Shown: positions 35,548 to 44,095 of the stretch, in pieces
Numbering within the stretch: position 1 is the first letter of the stretch
Layout of the letters: each line of letters begins with the position of its first letter
Source: Neptunomonas japonica DSM 18939
Lineage (GTDB): Bacteria > Pseudomonadota > Gammaproteobacteria > Pseudomonadales > Balneatricaceae
DNA length: 64,000 nt
NCBI RefSeq assembly: GCF_000422765.1
Contig: NZ_AUGR01000009.1
Coordinates: 1-64,000, forward strand
Reading direction: 5' to 3'
Program-made: the position numbers and the translations under genes
The notes under the pieces: generated by a model
Seen by the model: the letters and a program-made list of their open reading frames with translations, nothing else
Told to the model about the DNA's origin: nothing
Databases searched by the model: none

Positions 35548-36039
35548 GTGGAGCGATATTACATGCATATTGTTAAGTGGGCGGTAGTACTTTCAATATT
35601 CTGGTTGTTGCTTTCCGGCTTCATCGAACCGTTATTACTGAGTTTCGGTGTCATATCCGTGGTTATCGTGCTGTTCATCTTAAAGCGTATGGATAGAGCC
35701 GAAAACGAGCCCGGGCAGATCGGTACAAGTATTCGACTGATCCGGTATACCCCCTGGCTGATCGGGCAGGTTTTCAGTTCTGCTATCCATGTCACGAAAC
35801 TGATCTGGGGCTCACCTGATAAGGTTTCGCCTGCCATCGCTAAAATCAACGTAAAAGACGTTCCTGCAAGCAGCCGTGTGCTTTATGCAAACTCAATAAC
35901 CCTGACTCCAGGCACATTGAGTGTGGACCTGGATGAGAATGAAGTGACCGTTCATGCTCTCCACAGATCGTCAATCGAAGAACTGCAAGAAGGTCAGATG
36001 GAAAAGAAAATTACCGGTATCTGGGGCGAAAACAAATGA
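35548..36039 (+). CDS. mrpE: Mrp/Mnh antiporter subunit E
   Basis: A 163-residue MnhE-type protein with two N-terminal transmembrane helices (VKWAVVLSIFWLLLSGF and LSFGVISVVIVLFIL) and the conserved MnhE core (ANSITLTPGTLSVDL, then VHALH). It is the first gene of an operon encoding a multisubunit cation/proton antiporter. Start GTG 35548; ATG 35563 is an alternative. It overlaps mrpF by four bases. Confidence 0.9.
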   Translation: MERYYMHIVKWAVVLSIFWLLLSGFIEPLLLSFGVISVVIVLFILKRMDRAENEPGQIGTSIRLIRYTPWLIGQVFSSAIHVTKLIWGSPDKVSPAIAKINVKDVPASSRVLYANSITLTPGTLSVDLDENEVTVHALHRSSIEELQEGQMEKKITGIWGENK

Positions 36040-36302
36040 CGGATATTCTGGCAGCAGCCTGCATAGCTATTCTGGTGGTCATGGCAATCGCGCTGGCCAG
36101 AGCATTTAAGGCACCTACGGTTTACGACCGGGTACTTGGCGTAAATATGTTCGGCACCAAGACCGTTCTGTTTATCGCCGCTAGCGGATTTCTGATGGGC
36201 CGACCAGATTTTCTGGATATCGCCATAGTCTACGCGTTGATTAATTTTATTGGGATGGTCGCGGTACTTCGATTCTTCGAATATACCTCACCCATTGAAT
36301 AA
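36036..36302 (+). CDS. mrpF: Mrp/Mnh antiporter subunit F
   Basis: An 88-residue hydrophobic subunit with three transmembrane helices (AACIAILVVMAIALARAF; NMFGTKTVLFIAASGFLM; IVYALINFIGMVAVLRFF). It matches MrpF in length and in the PTVYDRVLGVN motif. It starts inside the end of mrpE (ATGA overlap), so translation is coupled. Confidence 0.9.
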   Translation: MTDILAAACIAILVVMAIALARAFKAPTVYDRVLGVNMFGTKTVLFIAASGFLMGRPDFLDIAIVYALINFIGMVAVLRFFEYTSPIE

Positions 36303-36325
36303 CAACTGAGTATAAGTGATAAGCC

Positions 36326-36658
36326 ATGGATTTCCTGGATATTGTCAGCAGCATACTGCTTCTCGCAGGGGTGTTTTTTGGATTGAGCGGCGCTGTCGGG
36401 CTGTTCCGGTTCCCGGATTTTTTTACCCGGATACATGCAGCCAGTGTTACTGATTCCATCGCCGCTATCCTGATTATCGGCGGTTTGTTGTTACAAACCT
36501 CATTTGATCTGAATACGGCTAAGCTCGTGTTTATTCTTCTGTTTCTGCTGGTTACCAGCCCGACGGCTTCTCATGCCCTGGCAAAATCTGCCCGTCATGG
36601 TGGACTACTGACGTTGGCAGAATCCAGCCCGCAAGATAAACAGGAGAGTGCTAAGTAA
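36326..36658 (+). CDS. mrpG: Mrp/Mnh antiporter subunit G
   Basis: A 110-residue MnhG-type subunit with three membrane helices. It shows VFFGLSGAVGLFRFPDFFTRIHA, the family hallmark (read in two parts, LSGAVGLFRFPD and FTRIHAASVTDS). Its last base is shared with the start of the next gene. Confidence 0.9.
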   Translation: MDFLDIVSSILLLAGVFFGLSGAVGLFRFPDFFTRIHAASVTDSIAAILIIGGLLLQTSFDLNTAKLVFILLFLLVTSPTASHALAKSARHGGLLTLAESSPQDKQESAK

Positions 36659-37644
36659 TGGCTGAGTTTATTGATTTGGTGTTGCTGGCAATGCTGGCAA
36701 TGCTGGCACTCACCGCCTTACGGATCATCTTCTTAAAAGACCTGTTTGCCGTGGTAATGTTGTTCGGTATCTACAGTTTCCTGTCCGCTTTGATATTTCT
36801 GAACCTTGATGCGGTTGACGTTGCCTTTACTGAAGCTTCAGTTGGTGCGGGTATCTCTACCGTTCTGATGCTTGTAACCCTGGCGATGACTGGCCGCAAA
36901 GAGAAACAGAGTACGCACTCCTCGCTATTGCCGCTATTTGTTGTTCTGGTTACGGGTGCTGCGTTAATTTATGGCACCCTCGATATGCCTCCTTTCGGAC
37001 ATCCCGACAATCCAGTGCATCAACATGTTGCACCTCGTTATATTGAGGAATCCCCGAAAGAAGTTGGCTTACCTAATATGGTTACATCGGTGTTAGCGAG
37101 TTACCGCGGCTTCGATACGCTGGGTGAAACGGTCGTAGTATTTTCTGCTGTCATTGGTGTTCTCTCACTGTTGGGAGTAAGACGTAAGAAGAAAAAAGAC
37201 CTTGAATCGGGTTTGGAAACTCACAGGGTTCTGCATGTGGTTGCTAAAAACATTATTCCTCTGGTGATCCTCTTTGCCTTATACGTACAGTTCCATGGAG
37301 ATTTCGGCCCGGGCGGAGGTTTCCAGGCCGGTGTAATTGCAGCTGCTGCATTTATTCTATATGCCCTCGTCCTCGGACTACCTAAGGCGTTTGCCGTGGT
37401 AGGGCCCAGATTCTTACAGTGGATGGCCGCTGCAGGTGTATTGCTCTATGCCAGTGTTGGTCTGTATAGCATGTACAAGGGCGGTCAATTCCTTGATTAC
37501 AACCAACTCGCCGCAGACCCGATAGCTGGTCAGCACTACGGCATCATCATTATTGAGCTGGGTGTCGGTATTACAGTGTTTGCGGTCATGCTGAATATTT
37601 TCTATGCCTTTGGCAGTCAGGCTGAGAGGTCAAACGTCCAATGA
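36658..37644 (+). CDS. mrpB: Fused MbhD/MbhE-MnhB antiporter subunit
   Basis: A 328-residue membrane protein joining three modules. Residues 1-80 form an MbhD/DUF4040 domain (LNLDAVDVAFTEASVGAG). Residues 90-175 form an MbhE-like segment (TLDMPPFGHPDNPVHQH, then YRGFDTLGETVVVFSAVIG). Residues 185-328 are MnhB (FHGDFGPGGGFQAGVIAA). In Bacillus Mrp the first two modules form the C-terminus of the large MrpA; here they are attached to MrpB, and the NuoL-like part of MrpA is the separate gene at 41353. Confidence 0.9.
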   Translation: MAEFIDLVLLAMLAMLALTALRIIFLKDLFAVVMLFGIYSFLSALIFLNLDAVDVAFTEASVGAGISTVLMLVTLAMTGRKEKQSTHSSLLPLFVVLVTGAALIYGTLDMPPFGHPDNPVHQHVAPRYIEESPKEVGLPNMVTSVLASYRGFDTLGETVVVFSAVIGVLSLLGVRRKKKKDLESGLETHRVLHVVAKNIIPLVILFALYVQFHGDFGPGGGFQAGVIAAAAFILYALVLGLPKAFAVVGPRFLQWMAAAGVLLYASVGLYSMYKGGQFLDYNQLAADPIAGQHYGIIIIELGVGITVFAVMLNIFYAFGSQAERSNVQ

Positions 37645-37997
37645 GCTTTATTCTCGATTACTACAACTACTGGATCGTCGTCTTTCTGATGATGGCCGGT
37701 TTTTATATTGTTATCTCCGCTAACAACCTGGTTAAGAAGATTGTAGGTCTGAATATTTTTCAAACCTCTGTTTTCATGCTCTATATATCGATGGGCAAGG
37801 TTACCGGGGGCACGGCACCTATCGTGGCGGAAGGGGTCACTCAATACTCTAACCCTCTACCTCACGTGCTTATTCTTACAGCCATTGTTGTGGGTGTTGC
37901 CACGACAGCGGTGGGTCTAGCACTGGTTGTCCGAATCAAACGAGCTTATGGCACTGTTGAGGAGAACGAATTTGATAATAAGGATGATGTTATCTGA
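37641..37997 (+). CDS. mrpC: Mrp/Mnh antiporter subunit C (NuoK-like)
   Basis: A 118-residue NuoK/MnhC-like protein with three transmembrane helices. The second holds the NLVKKIVGLNIFQTSVFM segment and the third has PLPHVLILTAIVVGVATTAVGLAL, recognised as the MnhC signature in two parts. It overlaps mrpB by four bases and shares its last base with mrpD. Confidence 0.92.
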   Translation: MSFILDYYNYWIVVFLMMAGFYIVISANNLVKKIVGLNIFQTSVFMLYISMGKVTGGTAPIVAEGVTQYSNPLPHVLILTAIVVGVATTAVGLALVVRIKRAYGTVEENEFDNKDDVI

Positions 37998-39562
37998 TGC
38001 TTGAACAACATTTAGCAGCGCTTCCTATTATTCTGCCCCTGATTGCTGCGCCAATAGCACTTATCCTGGGGCGTTCAGTGCTTTCCTGGGGCTTTGCAAC
38101 CCTGGTCAGTGGCCTGGCATTTCTGCTGTCCTGGCAACTGTTGTCAGCGGCACTGTCTGAAGGTGTAATCAGCTACGCAGTCGGCGGTTGGGCGCCTCCT
38201 TGGGGTATTGAGTTAAGAGTCGATGCTGCCAATGCCTTTGTCCTGTTGGCGGTAACTGCTATCTCCACTCTGGTGCTGGTTTATTCGAAACACAGCATCG
38301 AAAAAGAGGTGAAAGCTACCAATCATACTCTTTTCTACACCGCACACTTATTATGCCTGGCGGGCCTTTCAGGCATACTGATAACAGGTGATGCGTTTAA
38401 CTTGTTTGTATTCCTGGAAATCTCTTCCCTGGCAACCTACACCTTAGTGAGTCTGGCTTCAGACAGGCGTTGTCTTACCGCAGCATTCCGTTATCTGGTA
38501 ATGGGTACAATCGGTGCGACCTTTATTCTGATCGGTGTTGGCTTGCTGTATATGAAAACCGGCACCCTGAATATGCTGGACCTGGCAGAAAGAATCGACC
38601 TTTACGATAGCAGTCGTACGATTAACACCGGGCTCGCGTTTATTATGGTAGGTGTCAGCATCAAGCTTGCACTATTTCCACTGCATATGTGGTTACCACC
38701 GGCATATACCCATGCGCCTTCGGCCGTGTCAGCTTTCCTGGCCAGTACCGCTACAAAGGTTGCTGTCTATGTGATGATCCGTTTTATCTTTACGGTGTTC
38801 GGCATTGACCATGTGTTTGTTGATATGGGGATGGGCATTATCCTGATGGTGCTTGCCGTTGTTGCTATCTTCAAATGCTCCTATATGGCAACCGTACAAA
38901 GCAACGTTAAAACCGTTCTTGCCTACAGTAGTGTTGCGCAGATTGGCTATATGATTCTTGGGCTTAGCCTGGTCAGTGTATCCGGTCTCATGGCCAGTAT
39001 GATCCATATCTTTAACCATGCGCTGATGAAGGGTGCTCTGTTTATGGCTGTGGGTGCAGTGTTTTATCGCGTTGGCTCTGTCGAGATCAAAGACTTTGCC
39101 GGATTAGGCCGGAAAATGCCTTTGACGATGGCGGCGTTTACCATTGCAGGTCTGAGTATTATTGGTGTGCCGCTTACCGTAGGCTTTGTCAGTAAATGGT
39201 ACCTAGTTTCAGCAGCGCTAGAACAGGATCAATGGCTTGTGGCTGCGTTTGTTTTGGTCGGTTCACTCTTTGCGGTTATGTATATTGGCCGGGTTATTGA
39301 AGCTGCTTACTTTCAAAAGCTTCCTGAATCACGGAGTTCAGAAGATATTAAAGAGGTTTCATGGCTGATGCTGGTTCCTATGTGGGTTCTTGTTATTGCC
39401 AACATCTACTTCGGTATTGATACCAGCCTGACAACCGAAGCGGCGAACAGCGCTTCAGAATGGCTTTTTCAAACTAACAATATGTTAGAAAACAAGGTGA
39501 TGGAAGGTGAAGTGTTGGAAGGCCATGCTATAGAAGAAAAGGCGCAGGAGGTTTCTTCATGA
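37997..39562 (+). CDS. mrpD: Mrp/Mnh antiporter subunit D (NuoN/M-like), first copy
   Basis: A 521-residue polytopic proton-channel subunit of the NuoL/M/N family with about 14 membrane helices. Seen are the charged helix residues in FLEISSLATYTLV (the key Glu), KLALFPLHMWLPPAYTHAPSA (Lys and HAPS motif, given in parts) and IFNHALMKGALFM. It overlaps the next gene by four bases. Confidence 0.92.
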   Translation: MLEQHLAALPIILPLIAAPIALILGRSVLSWGFATLVSGLAFLLSWQLLSAALSEGVISYAVGGWAPPWGIELRVDAANAFVLLAVTAISTLVLVYSKHSIEKEVKATNHTLFYTAHLLCLAGLSGILITGDAFNLFVFLEISSLATYTLVSLASDRRCLTAAFRYLVMGTIGATFILIGVGLLYMKTGTLNMLDLAERIDLYDSSRTINTGLAFIMVGVSIKLALFPLHMWLPPAYTHAPSAVSAFLASTATKVAVYVMIRFIFTVFGIDHVFVDMGMGIILMVLAVVAIFKCSYMATVQSNVKTVLAYSSVAQIGYMILGLSLVSVSGLMASMIHIFNHALMKGALFMAVGAVFYRVGSVEIKDFAGLGRKMPLTMAAFTIAGLSIIGVPLTVGFVSKWYLVSAALEQDQWLVAAFVLVGSLFAVMYIGRVIEAAYFQKLPESRSSEDIKEVSWLMLVPMWVLVIANIYFGIDTSLTTEAANSASEWLFQTNNMLENKVMEGEVLEGHAIEEKAQEVSS

Positions 39563-41058
39563 ATCTCTGGCAAGCGCTGGAACCTGCACAGTTAATTACA
39601 TTATCTATCTGTGTCCCATTTGTTGGTGCGCTGCTTGTAATCGTAACGGGGAAAATACCGAACCTGCGTGAAGCTGTGACACTGATAACGGCGGCAATAC
39701 TGTTCAGTATTGTTCTGGCAATTACCGATTATACTTTCCTGGGAACAACGCTTGAGCTGGATGTGATTGAACTGTTTCCTGGGCTTGGCATCAGCTTTAA
39801 TGTTGAGCCATTAGGTGTTCTGTTTGCTCTGGTGGCTAGTTTTCTGTGGATTGTCACCAGCATATACGCCATCGGATATATGCGGGGCCATAATGAAATA
39901 AATCAGACACGCTTCTTCTGCTGCTTTGCTCTGTCAATCAGTTCTGTCATGGGTATCTGCTTTTCAGGGAATCTGCTGACGCTGTTCATTTTCTATGAAG
40001 TGCTAACCCTCTCCACTTATCCTTTGGTAACACATGCAGGCAACGATGCGGCGAAGCAGGGGGGGCGTGTCTACCTGGGTATTCTTCTGAGTACCTCAAT
40101 CGTATTCTTACTATTCGCGATACTTGGCACTTATGCTCTGACTGGAACGCTGGATTTTCGTGCTGGCGGTATTTTTGATGACTCACATAACAAGGTCGTT
40201 CTCAGTGTCCTGCTGGTTTTGTTCTGCTACGGTGTTGGTAAAGCGGCTATTATGCCTTTCCATCGCTGGTTACCCGCTGCGATGGTTGCACCTACTCCGG
40301 TAAGTGCCTTATTACACGCCGTTGCTGTCGTAAAAGCCGGCGTATTCAGTATTCTGAAAATCGTTATCTATATCTTTGGTATTGAAGGTCTGAAGGATCT
40401 GGCGACAACCGATATCATGTTGTATATCGGTGCAGCGACAATAGTGCTGTCATCCTGTATCGCCATGAGCAAGGATAATCTGAAGGCACGGCTGGCCTAT
40501 TCAACTGTGAGCCAGCTTAGTTATATCGTGGTAGGTGCGCTGCTCGCTTCTTCGATCGCCAGTGCCGGTGCTGCCTTGCACATCGCTACGCATGCGGTTG
40601 GGAAGATCACGCTGTTCTTCTGTGCCGGTGCCATTATGGTCGCCAGCCATAAGAAAAACATAAGCGATATGGCTGGTCTGGGTCGCAAAATGCCCATTAC
40701 GTTTGCTGCGTTTACTGTCGGTGCTATCAGTATTATCGGTTTACCGCCTATGGCGGGCACATGGAGTAAATGGTATCTCGCCATTGGTGCACTAGAAACG
40801 GATAAATTCATTATTGTGGCGGTACTGATGGTGAGCTCTTTATTGAACATAGCTTACCTGTTACCGATTCCTATCAAGGCCTTCTTTAGTAAACCTGCTG
40901 AAGGTGCAAAGCCATGGCGCTGGTCGCAGACTAAGGAAGCGCCGCTACCGATTCTGATTGCCCTGATCGTCACTTCGGGCTGTTGCCTGGCAATGTTCTT
41001 CTATCTTCAGCCCTTGGTTGACCTCATTAATCTGATTCCGGGAGTCTCAACCAAATGA
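39559..41058 (+). CDS. Second MrpD-type proton-channel subunit
   Basis: A 499-residue NuoM/MrpD-type membrane subunit, distinct from the first copy. It has the channel glutamate in FYEVLTLSTYPLV, lysine in GVGKAAIMPFHRWLPAAM and the THAVGKITLFFCAGA helix. Having three antiporter-like subunits (37997, 39559, 41353) is typical of the eight- or nine-gene Mrp-like clusters of marine proteobacteria, not the seven-gene Bacillus type. Confidence 0.9.
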   Translation: MNLWQALEPAQLITLSICVPFVGALLVIVTGKIPNLREAVTLITAAILFSIVLAITDYTFLGTTLELDVIELFPGLGISFNVEPLGVLFALVASFLWIVTSIYAIGYMRGHNEINQTRFFCCFALSISSVMGICFSGNLLTLFIFYEVLTLSTYPLVTHAGNDAAKQGGRVYLGILLSTSIVFLLFAILGTYALTGTLDFRAGGIFDDSHNKVVLSVLLVLFCYGVGKAAIMPFHRWLPAAMVAPTPVSALLHAVAVVKAGVFSILKIVIYIFGIEGLKDLATTDIMLYIGAATIVLSSCIAMSKDNLKARLAYSTVSQLSYIVVGALLASSIASAGAALHIATHAVGKITLFFCAGAIMVASHKKNISDMAGLGRKMPITFAAFTVGAISIIGLPPMAGTWSKWYLAIGALETDKFIIVAVLMVSSLLNIAYLLPIPIKAFFSKPAEGAKPWRWSQTKEAPLPILIALIVTSGCCLAMFFYLQPLVDLINLIPGVSTK

Positions 41059-41105
41059 CAGTCTCAACCGATATGAGCGCTTCAACGAATAGGGGGGAAG
41101 GCTAG

Positions 41106-41360
41106 ATGTCTGAAAATCATGATTCAGATGGCTGGTTTGATAAGCCAGAAAACGTTAGAAAATTGTTAAGAGTTTTCTATGTTATTTGCGGCCTGTTAGT
41201 TCTTTTTGATTTTGTTGTGCACCGACATATCTACCATGACTGGGAGAACATCCCGGCATTTTATGCCATCTATGGTTTTGTTGGTTGTGTGGTTCTGGTG
41301 CTGATCGCTAAAGAGATGCGTAAGTTCCTGATGCGTGGGGAAGATTACTACGATGAATAG
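41106..41360 (+). CDS. Small membrane protein of the Mrp cluster
   Basis: An 84-residue protein with two transmembrane helices (VFYVICGLLVLFDFVV and FYAIYGFVGCVVLVLIA) and charged ends. It lies between two channel subunits and its end overlaps the start of the next gene, so it is very likely a subunit or assembly factor of the complex. No functional data are known to me. Confidence 0.78.
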   Translation: MSENHDSDGWFDKPENVRKLLRVFYVICGLLVLFDFVVHRHIYHDWENIPAFYAIYGFVGCVVLVLIAKEMRKFLMRGEDYYDE

Positions 41361-43077
41361 TGTGATACCGTTTATTCCCCTGATGTTGGGTGCCCTGGCG
41401 GCAATTGTGCTGCGGGGCTGGTTGCGTAATCTGATAATGATAGTGGCACCCATCTTGGGCGCTATCAATCTTATGGGCATGGACCATGGTGTATTCTGGT
41501 CCGTTGAGTTTATGGGTTATGCCCTGGAGCCGGTAAAAGTAGACAAACTCAGCATGATGTTTGGCTATCTCTTCCATCTCGCCTCATTGATAGCTGTTAT
41601 CTATGCGCTTCATGTTAAAGATACAGTCCAGCATGTGGCTGGCCTGGCTTACGCTGCAAGTGCAGTAGGGGCCGTATTTGCTGGCGATCTGCTTACGCTG
41701 TTTATATTCTGGGAACTGCTCGCGCTGACCTCGGTATTCCTTATCTGGGCTCGCCGGACGGATCGTGCTTACTCTTCTGGCATTCGCTACCTGATCATTC
41801 AGGTATTGTCTGGCGTCTTGTTACTCGTGGGCCTTTTGATTTTCGCCCAGGTAAATAACAGTTTGTTGTTCACTCATATCGGCTTGCAACATGAAGGCAT
41901 AGCCCAGGTCGGAGCCTGGTTAATTTTCTTTGCCTTTGGTATCAAGTGTGCGTTCCCGTTTATGCATAACTGGCTAACCGATGCTTATCCTGAGGCTACT
42001 CCAAGCGGTACTGTTTTCTTAGCTTCATTTACGACAAAGGTTGCCGTGTACGCCTTCGCCCGGGGTTATCCAGGTGAGGAAATCCTTGTTTGGATCGGCG
42101 TCACCATGGCGTGTTTTCCAATATTCTTTGCCGTAATCGAAAATGATTTGAGGCGTGTATTGGCTTATAGCCTGATCAACCAGATCGGCTTTATGATAGT
42201 GGGCATTGGTATCGGTACTGCTATCGCCTTAAATGGTGCTGTAGCTCACGCCTTTAATGACGTTATCTTTAAAGGCCTGTTGATGATGACCATGGGTGCA
42301 GTCTTGCATATGACTGGTAAAATCAATGGCTCTGAGCTGGGCGGTTTATATAAAAGTATGCCCAAAACCACCGTGCTCTGTATTGTCGGAGCAGCCTCTA
42401 TCTCAGCTTTTCCGCTGTTCAGCGGTTTCGTATCAAAGTCGATGATCATGGCTGCTGCTGTTGCTGAAGGCTATGATGTGGTTTGGCTGTTATTGTTGTT
42501 TGCTGCTGCAGGTGTATTCCACCACGCAGGAATCAAGATCCCTTACTTTGCTTTCTTTGCTCATGATTCGGGTATTCGTACAACAGAGCCACCTAAAAAT
42601 ATGCTTGTTGCGATGACATTAGCAGCCATCGCATGTGTTGTTTTAGGTACTTTCCCAGCCCAGACGGTTTATGCCCTGTTACCTTGGGAGCATAGCTATC
42701 AGCCCTATGATGTTACTCACGTGTTAACTCAGCTTCAGTTGCTGTTTTTCTCAGCGCTCGCTTTTGTATGGCTGAACCTGCGTAATATGTATCCACCTGA
42801 ACTACCATCGACCAATCTCGATACTGATTGGTTATATCGCAGGCTTGCGCCGGCCGTTGTAACCAGGGTTGCGAGTACAATCTATGGTGCTTATGTCAGC
42901 TTTGAAAAGGCTTTAGTGAGTTCGATTGGTCAGATGGTTCAGAATTCATATGATGCAGAGTCAGGCAAACCAAAGGGCTACTTCGCAAGGCTATGGCCAA
43001 CCGAAACTATGGTCGTTTGGGTGGCGGTATTGCTAGCGATTTATCTGATATTTTATTACATACATGATCTGCTCTGA
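41353..43077 (+). CDS. NuoL/MrpA-like proton-channel subunit
   Basis: A protein of about 574 residues, corresponding to the NuoL-like part of MrpA or a third MrpD. It has FIFWELLALTSVFLIWARR, KCAFPFMHNWLTDAYPEATPSG (in two motifs) and HAFNDVIFKGLLMM. The start is set at ATG 41353, overlapping the stop of the small membrane protein; GTG 41335 is also in frame. It is the last gene of the operon. No clear hairpin follows. Confidence 0.9.
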   Translation: MNSVIPFIPLMLGALAAIVLRGWLRNLIMIVAPILGAINLMGMDHGVFWSVEFMGYALEPVKVDKLSMMFGYLFHLASLIAVIYALHVKDTVQHVAGLAYAASAVGAVFAGDLLTLFIFWELLALTSVFLIWARRTDRAYSSGIRYLIIQVLSGVLLLVGLLIFAQVNNSLLFTHIGLQHEGIAQVGAWLIFFAFGIKCAFPFMHNWLTDAYPEATPSGTVFLASFTTKVAVYAFARGYPGEEILVWIGVTMACFPIFFAVIENDLRRVLAYSLINQIGFMIVGIGIGTAIALNGAVAHAFNDVIFKGLLMMTMGAVLHMTGKINGSELGGLYKSMPKTTVLCIVGAASISAFPLFSGFVSKSMIMAAAVAEGYDVVWLLLLFAAAGVFHHAGIKIPYFAFFAHDSGIRTTEPPKNMLVAMTLAAIACVVLGTFPAQTVYALLPWEHSYQPYDVTHVLTQLQLLFFSALAFVWLNLRNMYPPELPSTNLDTDWLYRRLAPAVVTRVASTIYGAYVSFEKALVSSIGQMVQNSYDAESGKPKGYFARLWPTETMVVWVAVLLAIYLIFYYIHDLL

Positions 43078-43139
43078 CTAAGGGTATTCTCCTGAGATAG
43101 GCTCGTACTTTAAAATTGAATTTTTAGAAGGGATATAAG

Positions 43140-43457
43140 TTGAAATTATTTAGGTTGGTGAGTTTGTCGGAGGGTATCTCTTATCTGCTTATCCTTAGTG
43201 TGACGCTAGGTATAATTAGTCGAGATTATGTTTTTCCTTTAGGTGTAGTTCATGGTGTTCTATTCATTGGATATATGCTGTTATCTCTTAATGTTTCACA
43301 TAGACAAAATTGGTCTGTTCTCGTTTGGCTACTTGTTTTCTTTGCTTCTATCGTTCCCTTTGCATTCATAATTGCTGAACTCTTTCTTCGAAAAGAGACC
43401 AGCGAGAATGAAGCTCCCGAACTAACATTGCAGCAAACATCGGATAACACCAGATAA
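43140..43457 (+). CDS. DUF3817 family membrane protein
   Basis: A 105-residue protein with three transmembrane helices (SEGISYLLILSVTLGII; FPLGVVHGVLFIGYMLLSL; WLLVFFASIVPFAFIIAEL). It matches DUF3817, including the PLGVVHGVLF motif. It starts at TTG 43140 after an AAGGGA box. Codon use is AT-richer than in the mrp genes just upstream, so it may belong to the native background. Function unknown. Confidence 0.8.
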   Translation: MKLFRLVSLSEGISYLLILSVTLGIISRDYVFPLGVVHGVLFIGYMLLSLNVSHRQNWSVLVWLLVFFASIVPFAFIIAELFLRKETSENEAPELTLQQTSDNTR

Positions 43458-43689
43458 CTAATTCATCAATGATCACCCACATAAAGGGCCTGTGTGCAGG
43501 GCCCTCGCTGCTACGCAGAAACTGAGAAAGGGGCTTGTTGTTGTAGCTAAAGCGTTGAATCTCGCATAAGAACCAGTTTAAACATAAAAAATCCGGAAAA
43601 CGTATAAGAATTCGGGACTTCATTTAGGCCCTCTTGCTGATCAGTTTACTGCCATTCCAGGCTTTTACATTTACCTAGTTTTGACCAGA

Positions 43690-43812
43690 TTACTTATCAA
43701 TCTCACTAAAGACTTGTTTTAAGATATGAACAATTTTATTTACTCCATCAGTACCTAGTCCTTTACCACGTACTTCACCAATTGATAGGGCGTTAATGAA
43801 TGTATCAGTCAG
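43690..43812 (-). pseudogene. C-terminal remnant of an unidentified gene
   Basis: The interval 43458-43914 has no intact gene. Within it, one minus-strand frame ending at TAA 43690-43692 reads like real protein (TDTFINALSIGEVRGKGLG, then TDGVNKIVHILKQVFSEIDK). It runs up to the gabD leader repeat and has no start codon. It may be the tail of a gene cut when the repeat was formed. I cannot name the family. Confidence 0.3.
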
Positions 43813-44095
43813 TCCAACTAAAAATTTACTTAACTTATTAAGTAAATTGAATTACTGTATATCTTATAACTTTCACAGGGTCGGTATTGCCCAATAATGT
43901 TAGAAGAGATTGCTATGACATTTGAACTTAAAGATTCCTCTTTGTTAAAAGCTCAGGCTTTTATTAATGGCGAGTGGGTAAACGGTGATAAGGGCGAGAC
44001 TTTTGCTGTAACCAATCCGGCCACTGGTGAGAAACTAGCAGATGTAGTGAGTGTGGGTGCTGCTGAAACAACGCGTGCAATAGAGGCGGCCGACA
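43810..44095 (+). repeat. Intact copy of the gabD leader and 5' end
   Basis: This is the partner of the direct repeat at 33971-34254, with the intact dehydrogenase continuing beyond it. The two copies bracket the LysR-mrp-DUF3817 block. Confidence 0.9.

Noticed and set aside
43366-43623. Minus-strand frame of 85 codons between DUF3817 and gabD, looked at as a possible transposase end
   Set aside because: Overlaps the DUF3817 gene in antisense and no transposase motif (DDE or HTH) could be found.
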